DNA from: Streptomyces sp. NBC_00443
GTDB lineage: Bacteria > Actinomycetota > Actinomycetes > Streptomycetales > Streptomycetaceae
Direction: 5' to 3'
NCBI RefSeq assembly: GCF_036014175.1
Contig: NZ_CP107917.1
Location: 4,154,001 to 4,218,000 of the forward strand
Length of the DNA: 64,000 bases
Part shown: positions 43,061 to 52,762 of the stretch, piece after piece
How the letters are laid out: each line of letters starts with the position of its first letter
Numbering within the stretch: position 1 is the first letter of the stretch
Made by a program: the position numbers and the translations under genes
Notes under the pieces: model-generated
What the model saw: the letters and a program-made list of their open reading frames with translations, nothing else
The model's database searches: none
What the model was told of the DNA's origin: nothing

Positions 43061-44274
43061 CGCGGGGCCTCCCCCGGCAGCAGCGCCGCGAGCACCCGGG
43101 CCGCCCGTTCCACCTCCGCGAACCCCACGTACAGCGGCGTGAAGCCGAACCGCAGCACATCGGGATGCCGGAAGTCACCCACGACCCCCCGCTCGATGAG
43201 TCGCTGCATGACCTCCCCGGCGTTCTCGCACCGCAAGGCCACCTGGCTGCCGCGTTCGTCATGGGCCACCGGGGTCAGGGACTCGACGCGCCCCTCCCCC
43301 GCATAGGCCCCGACGCACTCCAGGAAGAAGTCCGTCAGCGCCAGCGACTTGGCCCGCACCGCCTCGACCGACACACCGTCCCAGACCTCCAGGGCCGCCT
43401 CCAGGGCGAGCATGGAAAGGATGTCGGGCGTGCCGACACGGCCGCGCAGGGCGCCCGCGGCCGGCTCGTAGGCGGGACGCATGCCGAAGGGCTCGGCGTG
43501 CGAGTTCCAGCCGGGGAGCGGGGAGTCGAAGCGGTCCTGGAGGTCCCGGCGTACGTACAGGTACGCCGGGGAGCCCGGGCCGCCGTTCAGGTACTTGTAC
43601 GTGCAGCCCACCGCCAGGTCGACACCGTGCTCGTCGAGTCCGACGGGCAGCGCGCCTGCGCTGTGGCACAGGTCCCACACGGCGATCGCGCCCGCCGCGT
43701 GCACGGCGGCGGTGAGGGCCGGCAGGTCGTGCAGCCGGCCCGTGCGGTAGTCGACGTGGTTGAGGAGGACGGCGGCGGTACGGCCGGACAGCGCCGACGG
43801 CACCTCCGCAGGTGTCACGGGCCGTAGCGTACGGCCGGTCATCCGGGCCGCCGACTCGGCGATGTAGCCGTCCGTGGGGAAGGTCGTCGCGTCGACCAGG
43901 ACCTCGTCCCGGCCGGGACCGGCGGACTCCGCCATCCGCACGGCGGCCACAAGTGCCTTGAAAACATTGACACTTGTCGAGTCGCCGACCACGATCTGGC
44001 CCGCCGCCGCACCGACCAGCGGGGCGATCCGGTCGCCGATCCGCTCCGGCGCGGTCCACCAGCCACTCTCGTCCCAGGAGCGGATGCGCATCCGCCCCCA
44101 CTGCCGCAGTACGACGTCCTCGACCCGTCCCGGCACGTTCGACGGCAGGGCGCCGAGCGAGTTGCCGTCGAGATAGACGACCTCGTCGAGCACGAACTGA
44201 GCGCGCTTGCCCGCGAGTTCGTCGGTCGCGTCGAGCTTCTCGGCTTTGGCGGCGAGTTCGGCGAACTCAGACAT
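43057..44274 (-). CDS. kynU: kynureninase
   Basis: A 405-aa PLP enzyme cleaving kynurenine to anthranilate and alanine. Family motifs: VVYLDGNSLGALP, WGRMRIRSWDESGWW, VVGDSTSVNVFKAL, NHVDYRTGRLHDL, WDLCHSAGALPV, and the PLP-lysine region VGCTYKYLNGGPGSPAYLYV. Length is standard. The start overlaps the tryptophan dioxygenase stop by 8 bp. Confidence 0.96.
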   Translation of the reverse strand: MSEFAELAAKAEKLDATDELAGKRAQFVLDEVVYLDGNSLGALPSNVPGRVEDVVLRQWGRMRIRSWDESGWWTAPERIGDRIAPLVGAAAGQIVVGDSTSVNVFKALVAAVRMAESAGPGRDEVLVDATTFPTDGYIAESAARMTGRTLRPVTPAEVPSALSGRTAAVLLNHVDYRTGRLHDLPALTAAVHAAGAIAVWDLCHSAGALPVGLDEHGVDLAVGCTYKYLNGGPGSPAYLYVRRDLQDRFDSPLPGWNSHAEPFGMRPAYEPAAGALRGRVGTPDILSMLALEAALEVWDGVSVEAVRAKSLALTDFFLECVGAYAGEGRVESLTPVAHDERGSQVALRCENAGEVMQRLIERGVVGDFRHPDVLRFGFTPLYVGFAEVERAARVLAALLPGEAPR

Positions 44275-45115
44275 GGGACCTCGCCGTCCACAGCTCCGGG
44301 AAGACGTTCTTCTGCGCCCGCTTCTCCAGCCAGGCCACGCCGGCCGAGCCGCCCGTGCCCGCCTTGGCGCCCATCGCGCGGCGGGTGGCGACCAGGTGGT
44401 CGTTGCGCCAGCGCCACACCAGTTCGGCGACGTCGGTCAGCGCCTCGCCCAGACGGGCGAGCTCGGAGTTCTGGTCGCCGGCGTAGATCGCGGTCCAGGC
44501 CGCCTCGACCGCCGGCGAGGGCTCGTACTTCCGCGACACGTCCCGCTTCAGCACGGCCTGCGGGATCGCGCAGCCGTGCCGGGCGAGGAAGCGCAGCACC
44601 TCGTCGTAGAGGCTCGGCTCGTGCAGCGCCTTCTCCAGTTCCGCGTGGACGCGGGGGGCGCCGCGGTGCGGGACCAGCATGGACGCGGACTTCTCGGCGA
44701 GCAGGAACTCCATCCGGCGGTACATCGCCGACTGGAAGCCGGAGCCCTCGCCGAGGGCGCTGCGGTACGAGTTGAACTGGGCCGGCGTGAGCTGGCCGAG
44801 CGGCTTCCAGGAGGAGTTCAGGGCGTCCAGTTCCCGCACCGAACGCTTCAGGGCGTCGACCGCCACGGCCGGGCGGTCCTCGCGCAGGGCGCGTGCCGCG
44901 GTCTCCCACTCGTGGACGATGACGGTGAACCACAGCTCCATGACCTGGGTCGTGACCAGGAAGACCATCTCTCCGGGGTCGTCGGAGAGGGTGTGCTGGA
45001 GGTGGGTGAGCACGTCCGCCTTGACGTAGTCCTCGTACGGCGTCGTGCCTGCGAAGTCGAGATTGGGGGTCTCGGGCTCCTGAGTCTCTGCGGACCTGTG
45101 AGCCTGCTGGGACAT
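44267..45115 (-). CDS. kynA: tryptophan 2,3-dioxygenase
   Basis: A 282-aa haem dioxygenase opening the indole ring of tryptophan to N-formylkynurenine. Characteristic segments: LDFAGTTPYEDYVKADVLTHLQHTLS, MVFLVTTQVMELWFTVIVHEW, SSWKPLGQLTPAQFNSYRSALGEGSGFQSAMYRRMEFLL and WRWRNDHLVATRRAMGAKAGTGGS (haem-ligand His in the last). Operon with kynU. The pathway supplies anthranilate or catabolises tryptophan. Confidence 0.96.
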   Translation of the reverse strand: MSQQAHRSAETQEPETPNLDFAGTTPYEDYVKADVLTHLQHTLSDDPGEMVFLVTTQVMELWFTVIVHEWETAARALREDRPAVAVDALKRSVRELDALNSSWKPLGQLTPAQFNSYRSALGEGSGFQSAMYRRMEFLLAEKSASMLVPHRGAPRVHAELEKALHEPSLYDEVLRFLARHGCAIPQAVLKRDVSRKYEPSPAVEAAWTAIYAGDQNSELARLGEALTDVAELVWRWRNDHLVATRRAMGAKAGTGGSAGVAWLEKRAQKNVFPELWTARSHV

Positions 45116-45268
45116 CGCTGTCTCCTGTGTAACTCCGGGTAGCGGTCCGCCCTGCCGTTATCGACAAAGGGGCCCCGGTCCCCACCCGGCATCCTCAGGT
45201 ATGTCCCCCCGCATCGCAAGGCCCGCCCTCGTCACACCGGCGGGCCCCACGACAGCGAGGCGCGGTGG

Positions 45269-45682
45269 CTAGCCCAGGGTCTGGGCGGCCGTCGGCGAGG
45301 AGTCCTTCAGGAACTGTGAGCAGCGCTCGTACTCCTCCTGCTCGCCGATCGTTCCCGCGGCGCGGGCGAGGGCGTGCAGGGCCCGCAGGAAGCCGCGGTT
45401 CGGCTCGTGCTCCCAGGGGACCGGGCCGTGGCCCTTCCAGCCGCTGCGGCGCAGGGCGTCCAGGCCGCGGTGGTAGCCCGTACGGGCGTAGGCGTACGAC
45501 TCCACGACGCTGCCGCGCTCGAAGGCCTCGTCGGCCAGCTGGGCCCAGGCCAGGGAGGAGGTGGGGTACTTCGCTGCGACATCCGCGGGGGCGGTGCCGC
45601 CGGCGAGGAGCTCGCGCGGCTCGGGGTCGTCGGGGAGGTGGGTCGGGGGCGGGCCCCCGAGGAGGTTTTCGTGAATGGCCAT
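45269..45682 (-). CDS. DUF3151-family protein
   Basis: 137 aa, soluble, starting MAIHENLLGGPPPTHLP. It has the helical TPR-like core typical of DUF3151 (SSLAWAQLADEAFERGSVVESYAYARTGYHRGLDALRRSGWKG). No function known to me. No Shine-Dalgarno is visible before ATG 45682; translation may be leaderless. Confidence 0.8.
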   Translation of the reverse strand: MAIHENLLGGPPPTHLPDDPEPRELLAGGTAPADVAAKYPTSSLAWAQLADEAFERGSVVESYAYARTGYHRGLDALRRSGWKGHGPVPWEHEPNRGFLRALHALARAAGTIGEQEEYERCSQFLKDSSPTAAQTLG

Positions 45683-45815
45683 GGGTTCAAGTGTGGGCCA
45701 TCGCCGGGGCCGGTGGGTGCCGTGTCTTTCGCCCCCGTCGCCGAGATGCCTGGACCGGCGACAGCGAGTGACGGTCAGCACAAAAAAGCAGAGCCCTGTG
45801 CACGCTGCACCCCGC

Positions 45816-47297
45816 CTAGCCCTCCCCCTCCCCCGCCAACCGGGACTGGCTCCGCACCCCCTCCAGCGGCGGCGAAGTGATCGAGCCGTGGTGGAGGCAT
45901 TCCGGTTTGCGGCAGTCCGGGGGCAGGGTGCGTACCGTCGCGAAGGCGATTGCCGAGCCGACGACCAGGGTCCCGGCACACCACAGCATCGCCCGTCCGA
46001 ACGCGCTGTCGAAGGCGTCCGGCGACCGGTAGGCCTCCTCGCTCATGCCGGCGAGCAGCGGCAGTGCGGCCACCGCGATCAGGCCCGCCGCTCGGGCGGC
46101 CGCGTTGTTGATGCCGCTGGCCAGGCCCGCGCGGGCGACGTTCACGGAGGCGAGGACGGTGGCGGTCAGCGGAGCGACCAGGGTGACCAGGCCGAGGCCG
46201 AAGACGAAAACGGCGGGCAGTACGTCGGCGACGTACGAGGCGTCCGGGCCGACGCGCAGCATCAGCAGCAGGCCGGCCGCGCTCACCAGTGGCCCGACGG
46301 TGAGCGGGATGCGCGGCCCGATCTTGTCGGCCAGGGCACCGGAACGGGCGGAGAACAGCAGCATCAGCACGGTCGTCGGCAGCAGTGCCGTACCGGCTTG
46401 CAGGGCCGAGTAGCCGGAGACGACCTGGAGCTGGATCGCGGCCAGGAAGAAGAACCCGCCGAGGGCCGCGTAGACGCACACGGTGACCAGGTTGACCGCG
46501 GTGAACTGACGGGACGCGAAGATGTCGAGCGGCATCATCGGGTCGGGCCGCCGTTTCTCGACGTACACGAAGGCGACACCGGCGGCGACGCCCGCGACCG
46601 CGGTGAGGGCGATGACCAGGGACCCGTCGCGGGCCTCGATCAGCGCGTACGTCACCAGCGCGAGGGACAGCGCTCCGAGGGACGCGCCGAGCACGTCGAA
46701 GCGGCCGTGCTTGGACCCGTCGCCGGACTCGGGGACGTGGCGCAGGGCGATGGGGACGCACAGCAGCGCCAGCGGGACGTTGAGCAGGAAGACCCAGCGC
46801 CAGCCGGGGCCGTCGACCAGCCAGCCGCCCAGGAACGGGCCGATGGCCGCACCGATACCGCCGAAACCGGACCACAGGCCCACCGCCGGGGCCCGGTCGT
46901 CGGGGTGGAAGGACGCCTGGATCAGCGCGAGGGAGCCGGGTGTGAGAAGCGCGCCGCCGATGCCCTGCAACGTCCGCGCGGCGATGAGGAAACCTGCGTT
47001 CGGGGCGAGCCCGCACAGCAGCGAGGCCGCGGCGAACCAGACGACGCCGATGACGAAGATCTTGCGGCGGCCGTAGCGGTCGCCCAGGGAACCGCCGAGG
47101 AGGATCAGACCGGCGAGGGCGAGGGTGTACGCGTTGACCGTCCACTGGAGGGCGGACAGGTTCGCGTCCAGGTCCTCGCCGATCCGGGGGAGGGCGACGT
47201 TGACGACGGTCGAGTCCAGCATCGCCATGCTGGAGCCGAGGACGGTGGTGAGCAGGATCCACTTGCCTTGCGGCGAGGCCATCCGGACGTCGGGCAT
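45816..47297 (-). CDS. MFS drug exporter, DHA2 (14-helix) type
   Basis: 493 aa with 14 predicted helices. Motif C-like and antiporter signatures are visible: STVVNVALPRIGEDL, LGGSLGDRYGRRKIFVIG, LQGIGGALLTPGSLALI, GLWSGFGGIGAAIGPFLGGWLV. These are typical of EmrB/QacA-type efflux pumps. No regulator adjoins. ATG 47297 starts just before the first helix. Substrate unknown. Confidence 0.9.
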   Translation of the reverse strand: MPDVRMASPQGKWILLTTVLGSSMAMLDSTVVNVALPRIGEDLDANLSALQWTVNAYTLALAGLILLGGSLGDRYGRRKIFVIGVVWFAAASLLCGLAPNAGFLIAARTLQGIGGALLTPGSLALIQASFHPDDRAPAVGLWSGFGGIGAAIGPFLGGWLVDGPGWRWVFLLNVPLALLCVPIALRHVPESGDGSKHGRFDVLGASLGALSLALVTYALIEARDGSLVIALTAVAGVAAGVAFVYVEKRRPDPMMPLDIFASRQFTAVNLVTVCVYAALGGFFFLAAIQLQVVSGYSALQAGTALLPTTVLMLLFSARSGALADKIGPRIPLTVGPLVSAAGLLLMLRVGPDASYVADVLPAVFVFGLGLVTLVAPLTATVLASVNVARAGLASGINNAAARAAGLIAVAALPLLAGMSEEAYRSPDAFDSAFGRAMLWCAGTLVVGSAIAFATVRTLPPDCRKPECLHHGSITSPPLEGVRSQSRLAGEGEG

Positions 47298-47311
47298 GAC
47301 CCCAGGTATAC

Positions 47312-47343
47312 AGCGAGCCCGGTGCCGTAGCACCGGGCTCGCT
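47312..47343 (-). terminator. terminator of fba
   Basis: AGCGAGCCCGGTGC (47312-47325) pairs perfectly with GCACCGGGCTCGCT (47330-47343) around CGTA, just past the fba stop. Confidence 0.85.
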
Positions 47344-47356
47344 GCATCCGCAACGG

Positions 47357-48379
47357 CTACTTGATCTTCGTGCCGGTGGAGCGCAGGTTCGAGCAGGCCT
47401 CCGTCACGCGCGCGGCCATGCTGGCCTCGGCGAGCTTGCCCCAGGTCCGCGGGTCGTAGGTCTTCTTGTTGCCGACCTCGCCGTCGACCTTCAGGACACC
47501 GTCGTAGTTCTGGAACATGTGGGCCGCCACCGGACGCGTGAAGGCGTACTGCGTGTCGGTGTCGATGTTCATCTTGACGACGCCGTTCTCCAGCGCGGTC
47601 GCGATCTCCTCGGCGGAGGAGCCGGAGCCGCCGTGGAAGACGAAGTCGAACGGGGACGCCTTGCCGTACTTGGCGGCGATGCCCTCGTTGAGCTCCTTCA
47701 GCAGCTCGGGACGGAGCACGACGTTGCCCGGCTTGTACACACCGTGGACGTTGCCGAAGGAGGCGGCGAGCAGGTAGCGGCCCTTCTCCCCGAGACCGAG
47801 GGCCTCGACGGTACGGACGGCGTCGTCGACGGTCGTGTACAGCGAGTCGTTGATCTCGTGCGAGACGCCGTCCTCCTCGCCACCGGTCGGGGTGATCTCG
47901 ACCTCGAGGATGATCTTCGCGGCGCGGGCGCGCTCCAGCAGCTCCTGCGCGATGGAGAGGTTGTCCGCGAGGGTCTCGGCGGAACCGTCCCACATGTGCG
48001 ACTGGAACAGCGGGTTCTCACCGCGCGCGACACGCTCCTCGGACACGGCGATCAGCGGCCGTACGTACCCGTCGAGCTTGTCCTTCGGGCAGTGGTCCGT
48101 GTGCAGGGCGACGGTGATGTCGTACTTCTTGGCGACGATGTGCGCGAACTCGGCCAGGGCGACGGCGCCGGTGACCATGTCCTTGCTGTGCTGGCCGCCG
48201 AGGAACTCCGCACCACCCGTGGAGATCTGGATGATGCCGTCGCTCTCCGCCTCCGCGAAGCCGCGCAGGGCCGCGTGCAGGGTCTGGGAGGAGGTCACGT
48301 TGATGGCCGGGTAGGCGAACTTGCCTGCCTTCGCCCGGTCGAGCATCTCGTTGTAGACCTCGGGGGTTGCGATGGGCAT
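47357..48379 (-). CDS. fba: class II fructose-bisphosphate aldolase
   Basis: The glycolytic/gluconeogenic zinc aldolase, 340 aa. Motifs: zinc-binding LHTDHCPKDKLDGYV, the long-type class II signature NPLFQSHMWDGS, EVEITPTGGEEDGV, and phosphate-binding FHGGSGSSAEEI and KMNIDTDTQYAFTRP. Normal length. Followed by a strong terminator. Confidence 0.97.
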   Translation of the reverse strand: MPIATPEVYNEMLDRAKAGKFAYPAINVTSSQTLHAALRGFAEAESDGIIQISTGGAEFLGGQHSKDMVTGAVALAEFAHIVAKKYDITVALHTDHCPKDKLDGYVRPLIAVSEERVARGENPLFQSHMWDGSAETLADNLSIAQELLERARAAKIILEVEITPTGGEEDGVSHEINDSLYTTVDDAVRTVEALGLGEKGRYLLAASFGNVHGVYKPGNVVLRPELLKELNEGIAAKYGKASPFDFVFHGGSGSSAEEIATALENGVVKMNIDTDTQYAFTRPVAAHMFQNYDGVLKVDGEVGNKKTYDPRTWGKLAEASMAARVTEACSNLRSTGTKIK

Positions 48380-48559
48380 CTGTCCGCTCCTTGGAGTGTG
48401 CGGGTTGACGTACTGCGTACTGCGTTCTTCTTTACGGCCCTGACCTAGACCTCGATTGCGACGTCATCGTCGGCATCGTCGGGGGCCATCTTTCCATGAC
48501 GAACCGGGATGCTCCGAGTGCCTGTCATCAGCCGAGACGGACGTCCGCCGGGGCCGAGG

Positions 48560-49108
48560 TCAGTCGAGCCCCAACTCGTCCTTGGAGAACGCGAACAGGT
48601 ACGGCACGCCCGCACCCTCCTGGATCTTCTCGGCGGCTCCGGTGGCCCGGTCGACGATCGTCGCGACGGCGACGACCTCGGCGCCCGCCTCGCGCACCGC
48701 CTCGACGGCGGTGAGCGGCGAGCCGCCGGTGGTGGAGGTGTCCTCGACGACGAGCACGCGCCGCCCCGTGATGTCCGGCCCCTCGACCCGCCGCTGCAGC
48801 CCGTGCGCCTTGGCGGCCTTCCGCACGACGAAGGCGTCGAGCCGCTTCCCGCGCGCGGCGGCGGCGTGCAGCATCGCGGCGGCGACGGGGTCGGCGCCCA
48901 TGGTGAGCCCGCCCACCGCGTCGAACTCCAGCTCCGCGGTCAGATCGAGCAGCACCTGCCCGACGAGCGGAGCGGCCTGCCCGTCGAGGGTGATGCGCCG
49001 GAGGTCGACGTAGTAGTCGGCTTCGAGCCCCGACGACAGGGTCACCTTGCCGTGCACCACGGCCTTGTCCTTGATCTGCTGCAACAGCGCGCCACGTACG
49101 TCAGTCAT
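48560..49108 (-). CDS. pyrE: orotate phosphoribosyltransferase
   Basis: PyrE joins orotate to PRPP in pyrimidine synthesis. The 182-aa product has SSGLEADYYVDLRRITLD and the PRPP motif RRVLVVEDTSTTGGSPLTAVEAV; KAAKAHGLQRRVEGPD holds the catalytic Lys region. It is 10 bp downstream of the epimerase-like gene and in the same direction, so likely co-transcribed. Confidence 0.95.
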   Translation of the reverse strand: MTDVRGALLQQIKDKAVVHGKVTLSSGLEADYYVDLRRITLDGQAAPLVGQVLLDLTAELEFDAVGGLTMGADPVAAAMLHAAAARGKRLDAFVVRKAAKAHGLQRRVEGPDITGRRVLVVEDTSTTGGSPLTAVEAVREAGAEVVAVATIVDRATGAAEKIQEGAGVPYLFAFSKDELGLD

Positions 49109-49118
49109 GCCGCCCAGC

Positions 49119-49907
49119 TTAGAGGCGCCGCCAGCTCCAGACGGTCGCGGCCTCGAGCGGCTCCAGGGGCGTGACCAGGCGGGGCAGGGTGTTCAGCCCG
49201 TTGGGCGGCCCGGTCTGCGGCTCGACACACACGGCGGCCTCCTGCTCGTCGTACATGACGACCCATTCCTCCCGACTGGCCACCTTCAGCTCCAGCTGCC
49301 CCGGCCAGGTGAGCGTGACGTCGACACCGCCGGGCATGCCGAAACAGTCGTCCCAGGGTCCGGGCTCGGGACCGATCCGGTTGCCGGTGGGCAGATGATC
49401 GTCACCACGCTCTTCCTGCCAGGCAGGAGCGAAATCGAGCTGCACGTCCTCTGCGCCGAGGTTCCGGTTGAACCAGGGATGCCAGCCGATCTGGGCCGGG
49501 AAGGACGTCTCGTAGGTCTCGACGGACATGGTGAGGCTGAGGCTGTCCGGGGTGAGCGCGATGACGTGGGTGACGCGTCCGGCGTAGGGCCAGGGCTCGA
49601 CCAGGTCGTACGTGATGACGGCCTCGTCACCGGCGACCCTGGCCACCTTCCAGGCGCCGTCGCGTGCCGTGCCGTGGATGGCGTGCGGCGGAGCGTTCAG
49701 CGGCATCTGCCGCACCACGGCACCGTCCAGGAACCGACCGTCCCGGACCCGCCCACACCAGGGAACCATCGGAAAACACCCGAACCGCTCCCCCTGCCGC
49801 AACAACTCCGCCCCTGCGACCCGAAGCCCCCCGACCCGCCCACCGTTCCCCGGCAGCACGTCCACCTCCGCGTCACCCGCGGTCAGCGTGATGTGTTCGT
49901 TACTCAC
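49119..49907 (-). CDS. aldose 1-epimerase-family protein
   Basis: 262 aa with the galactose-mutarotase-like fold: FPMVPWCGRVRDGRF, APPHAIHGTARDGAW (catalytic His), YAGRVTHVIALTPDSLSLTMSVETYE, GWHPWFNRN (second His) and AVCVEPQTGPPNGLN (catalytic Glu). It should interconvert anomers of a hexose; exact sugar unknown. Same strand as pyrE. Confidence 0.9.
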   Translation of the reverse strand: MSNEHITLTAGDAEVDVLPGNGGRVGGLRVAGAELLRQGERFGCFPMVPWCGRVRDGRFLDGAVVRQMPLNAPPHAIHGTARDGAWKVARVAGDEAVITYDLVEPWPYAGRVTHVIALTPDSLSLTMSVETYETSFPAQIGWHPWFNRNLGAEDVQLDFAPAWQEERGDDHLPTGNRIGPEPGPWDDCFGMPGGVDVTLTWPGQLELKVASREEWVVMYDEQEAAVCVEPQTGPPNGLNTLPRLVTPLEPLEAATVWSWRRL

Positions 49908-49959
49908 GGGATGACCCTACTGGGACGATCAAGGGTGCAGGCATTCCAGTCCGGGGGTC

Positions 49960-50901
49960 TCAACGCCGCCGCCGCAACGCCCGCCCCACCACAATCGCCG
50001 ACGCCACCACAATCGCCGCCGCCGGAGCAGCCCACCGCAACGTAGAACCGGGTACGACGGTCTGCGGCGCCGGCACAGGCGCATACCGCCCCCGCGGCGG
50101 CGCGTGATCCACTTCCTCCGCGCTGCGCCCGATCATCGTCCGCCGGGCATGAGCCGCCTCGGCCACAGGAGCCTCCCCGTCCCCGGCCGGGGCCTCGGCC
50201 TCGGCCTCCACCTCCGGTTCGAGCGCCGGCGGCGGAACCTCGGCGTCAAAGACGGACGTCTCCTCACCACCGTCGCCGGAATCCGAATCCGACCCCGGAT
50301 CCGAAGCCGAAGCCGCAGCCGCAGCGGGCCCGGGCGCCGCAGCGTCATCCGCATCCGGCGTCGTCTCGAAGTCACTGGTCACCCGAGTCTCGAACTCCCC
50401 GGGAGCCAACCCCTCCTGCTCCTCGGAGGCACCCGCTTCCAGCCCCGCGTCAGGGGACACAGCCTCCCCCGCGACAACGCCCAGCTGCTCCCCGAAACGG
50501 TTCAGCAACCGACCCACAGCAGAGCCGACCGCCTCCGCCGGGAACTCGGCCACCCGCCCGTCCGCCGAAGCAGTCCCCGCGAACCTCACGGTGGCCCCGC
50601 CCTCGGCCTCAAGGACCCGTACCGTGAGCGCGAGCTTCACCACCCCGCTGCCCCGCACCTCGGCCGCATCGCCCTCGACGGCGTAGGCGTACGCACCGTC
50701 ACCGTCCTCCTGCGCAGTGACCCGCACGGCGCCCCGATACGTGATCGTGTGGCCGGCGACGCGCACCTTCAGCCGCCCGGCAACGGGCTCGGCCCCGGCG
50801 TCCTGCTGGAGCCCGGGGACCGCCCGGGCAACCCGTACGGGATCGGCCAGCACCGCCCTGAGCCGCTCGGCCGCAACCGGAACGAACACCTCATGCTCCA
50901 T
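49960..50901 (-). CDS. SRPBCC (CoxG-like) protein with C-terminal membrane anchor
   Basis: 313 aa. The first ~150 residues are a START/SRPBCC fold (MEHEVFVPVAAERLRAVLADPVRVARAVPGLQ; VKLALTVRVLEAEGGATVRFAG; FPAEAVGSAVGRLLNRFGEQL), the CO-dehydrogenase-subunit-G type. A long Asp/Glu/Pro/Ala-rich linker and a C-terminal membrane helix (WAAPAAAIVVASAIVVG, then RALRRRR) follow. No molybdenum hydroxylase genes are nearby. Role unknown; probably hydrophobic ligand binding at the membrane. Confidence 0.78.
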   Translation of the reverse strand: MEHEVFVPVAAERLRAVLADPVRVARAVPGLQQDAGAEPVAGRLKVRVAGHTITYRGAVRVTAQEDGDGAYAYAVEGDAAEVRGSGVVKLALTVRVLEAEGGATVRFAGTASADGRVAEFPAEAVGSAVGRLLNRFGEQLGVVAGEAVSPDAGLEAGASEEQEGLAPGEFETRVTSDFETTPDADDAAAPGPAAAAASASDPGSDSDSGDGGEETSVFDAEVPPPALEPEVEAEAEAPAGDGEAPVAEAAHARRTMIGRSAEEVDHAPPRGRYAPVPAPQTVVPGSTLRWAAPAAAIVVASAIVVGRALRRRR

Positions 50902-51025
50902 GGGGCCCGAGCCTACCCAGCATGGCGTGAACCGCACCCACAGATCCGAGGATTCTCACCTCAAGCCCTCCCGCCGGGCGTACCCTCCCCGCCCCGCACG
51001 AGAGCCCTGCACCTCACCACGCCCC

Positions 51026-52669
51026 TCAGTACCGCGGATGCACCAGCGTGGACGCCCCCAACCCCCCGACCCGCGTCCCCTCGGCCGCCCGCGCATCCGC
51101 CGCCAGCCCCTCACGCGTCAGCGTCCGGGGCCGCGGCACCCCATCACCCGCTCCGAGCCGCAACGCCGGACGCTCGCCCCGGCCCGCCAGGATGAACCCC
51201 CAGTCGTGCGGCGCCCGCGTCGGGCCCGCCGAGCGGTCGGGGCCCGCCGCGAAACCGGAACCGCGGCCTCGGACGCAGTACGGGGCGGTCCGCAGGCCCG
51301 CGGCGCGCAGTGTCGTGTCGACCGTCCAGAAGACGCGGGCCCGGGACGAGACCGGGCCGGCGTGGACGGCCAGGCGGCCGTGCGGGGTCAGGGCGCGCCG
51401 GGCGAGACCGTAGAACTCCTGCGAGTACAGCTTCGTGCTGGCGGTGATGCCGGGGTCGGGCAGGTCCGAGATGACGACGTCGTACGTCGCCGGCGGCGCC
51501 GCCCGCAGCCAGCGGAAGGCGTCGCTCGTCATGACGTGGACGCGGTTGTCGTCGTAGGCGTGGTCGTTGAGGTCGGACAGCGGAGGATCCCGGCGCGCCA
51601 GGCTCACCACCCCGGCGTCGGCCTCGACGACATCGACCCGGTGCACCCCGGGATGGCGCAGCACCTCGCGCGCGGCCAGCCCGTCCCCGCCTCCGAGGAT
51701 CAGCACGCGCGTGCGCTCGCCGTTCATCACGGGGTGGACCAGCGCCTCGTGGTAACGGCGTTCGTCCTGGCCGCTGACGCGCAGGCGGCCGTCGAGGAAG
51801 AGGTTCAGGGGGCGGCCGTGCGCGCCGCCGGTGATGACGACCTCCTGGAGGTCGGTGTGGACTGCCACACGCACGTCCCGCCCGTACACCGCGTGCCGTG
51901 CCGCCCGTTCGAAGTCGTCGACGAGTACGGCGGCGGAGGCGAGCACGCCGAGCACGGCGACGTTGGCGATCACCAGCAGCCAGCGGGCGCGGCGGCTGAG
52001 GTCCCTGCGGAACAGGCCGAGGACCAGCGCGCCGCCCACGACGGCGTTGACGGCGCCGGTGATCAGCGCGGAGGTCAACTGGCCCAGCAGGGGCAGGAGC
52101 AGGAAGGGGAACGCGAGCCCGCCGACGAGCGCGCCGACGTAGTCCGCGGCGAACAGGTCGGCCACCGCGCCGCCCGCGTCCTGGCGCCGGATGCGCTGGA
52201 TCAGGTCCATCAGCAGCGGCACTTCTGCGCCGATCAGCAGGCCGATGGTGAGGGAGAAGGCGACGAGGAGACAGCGTGGGCCGTTGGCCCACAGGCCGCC
52301 CCAGTCGCCGGTCCAGGCGTAGACGGCGTAGAGCGCGAACGCGCTGCAACCGCCGACGAGGGCGAGCACGGCCTCGATGGCGCCGAAGCCGGCCGCGGCG
52401 TACGGGCGCAGGCGTTTCGCGGCGAGGGAGCCGATGCCCATCGCGAAGACCATGACGGACAGCACGACGGAGGCCTGGGTGACCGAGTCACCGATCAAGT
52501 ACGAGGCGAGGGCGACGAGTTCGAGTTCGTACACGAGTCCGCAGGCAGCGCAGACGAAGACGCCCGCGAGGACGAGGAACCGCCCGGTCCCCGGCCGGAC
52601 CGGAAGCCGTGGGGGGCCGCCCCAGGGCGGTGTTGTGCCGGGCGGGGCAGGGGCGTGCGGCTCGATCAC
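51026..52669 (-). CDS. membrane spermidine-synthase-like protein
   Basis: 547 aa: an N-terminal membrane domain of ~7 helices (ACGLVYELELVALASYLIGDS; LLIGAEVPLLMDLIQRIRRQ) fused to a spermidine-synthase Rossmann domain (VLILGGGDGLAAREVLRHPGVHRVDVVEAD; NRVHVMTSDAFRWL; DVVISDLPDPG). The fused form is frequent in actinobacteria. The aminopropyl-acceptor region is not clear enough to name a polyamine product. Single gene. Confidence 0.88.
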   Translation of the reverse strand: MIEPHAPAPPGTTPPWGGPPRLPVRPGTGRFLVLAGVFVCAACGLVYELELVALASYLIGDSVTQASVVLSVMVFAMGIGSLAAKRLRPYAAAGFGAIEAVLALVGGCSAFALYAVYAWTGDWGGLWANGPRCLLVAFSLTIGLLIGAEVPLLMDLIQRIRRQDAGGAVADLFAADYVGALVGGLAFPFLLLPLLGQLTSALITGAVNAVVGGALVLGLFRRDLSRRARWLLVIANVAVLGVLASAAVLVDDFERAARHAVYGRDVRVAVHTDLQEVVITGGAHGRPLNLFLDGRLRVSGQDERRYHEALVHPVMNGERTRVLILGGGDGLAAREVLRHPGVHRVDVVEADAGVVSLARRDPPLSDLNDHAYDDNRVHVMTSDAFRWLRAAPPATYDVVISDLPDPGITASTKLYSQEFYGLARRALTPHGRLAVHAGPVSSRARVFWTVDTTLRAAGLRTAPYCVRGRGSGFAAGPDRSAGPTRAPHDWGFILAGRGERPALRLGAGDGVPRPRTLTREGLAADARAAEGTRVGGLGASTLVHPRY

Positions 52670-52762
52670 GTTGCCGACGGTACGTTACGGCTGCGGCACG
52701 CTTCGTCACCCACACGTGTGTTCTTGAGGCGGGGGACGTTTGCGTCGCCGCCGCCGGGAGGC

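Noticed and set aside
45195..45207. Third copy of the CTCAGGTACTACGGGTAT element before the TDO gene
   Set aside because: Only CTCAGGTA is shared; the match is too short to support.
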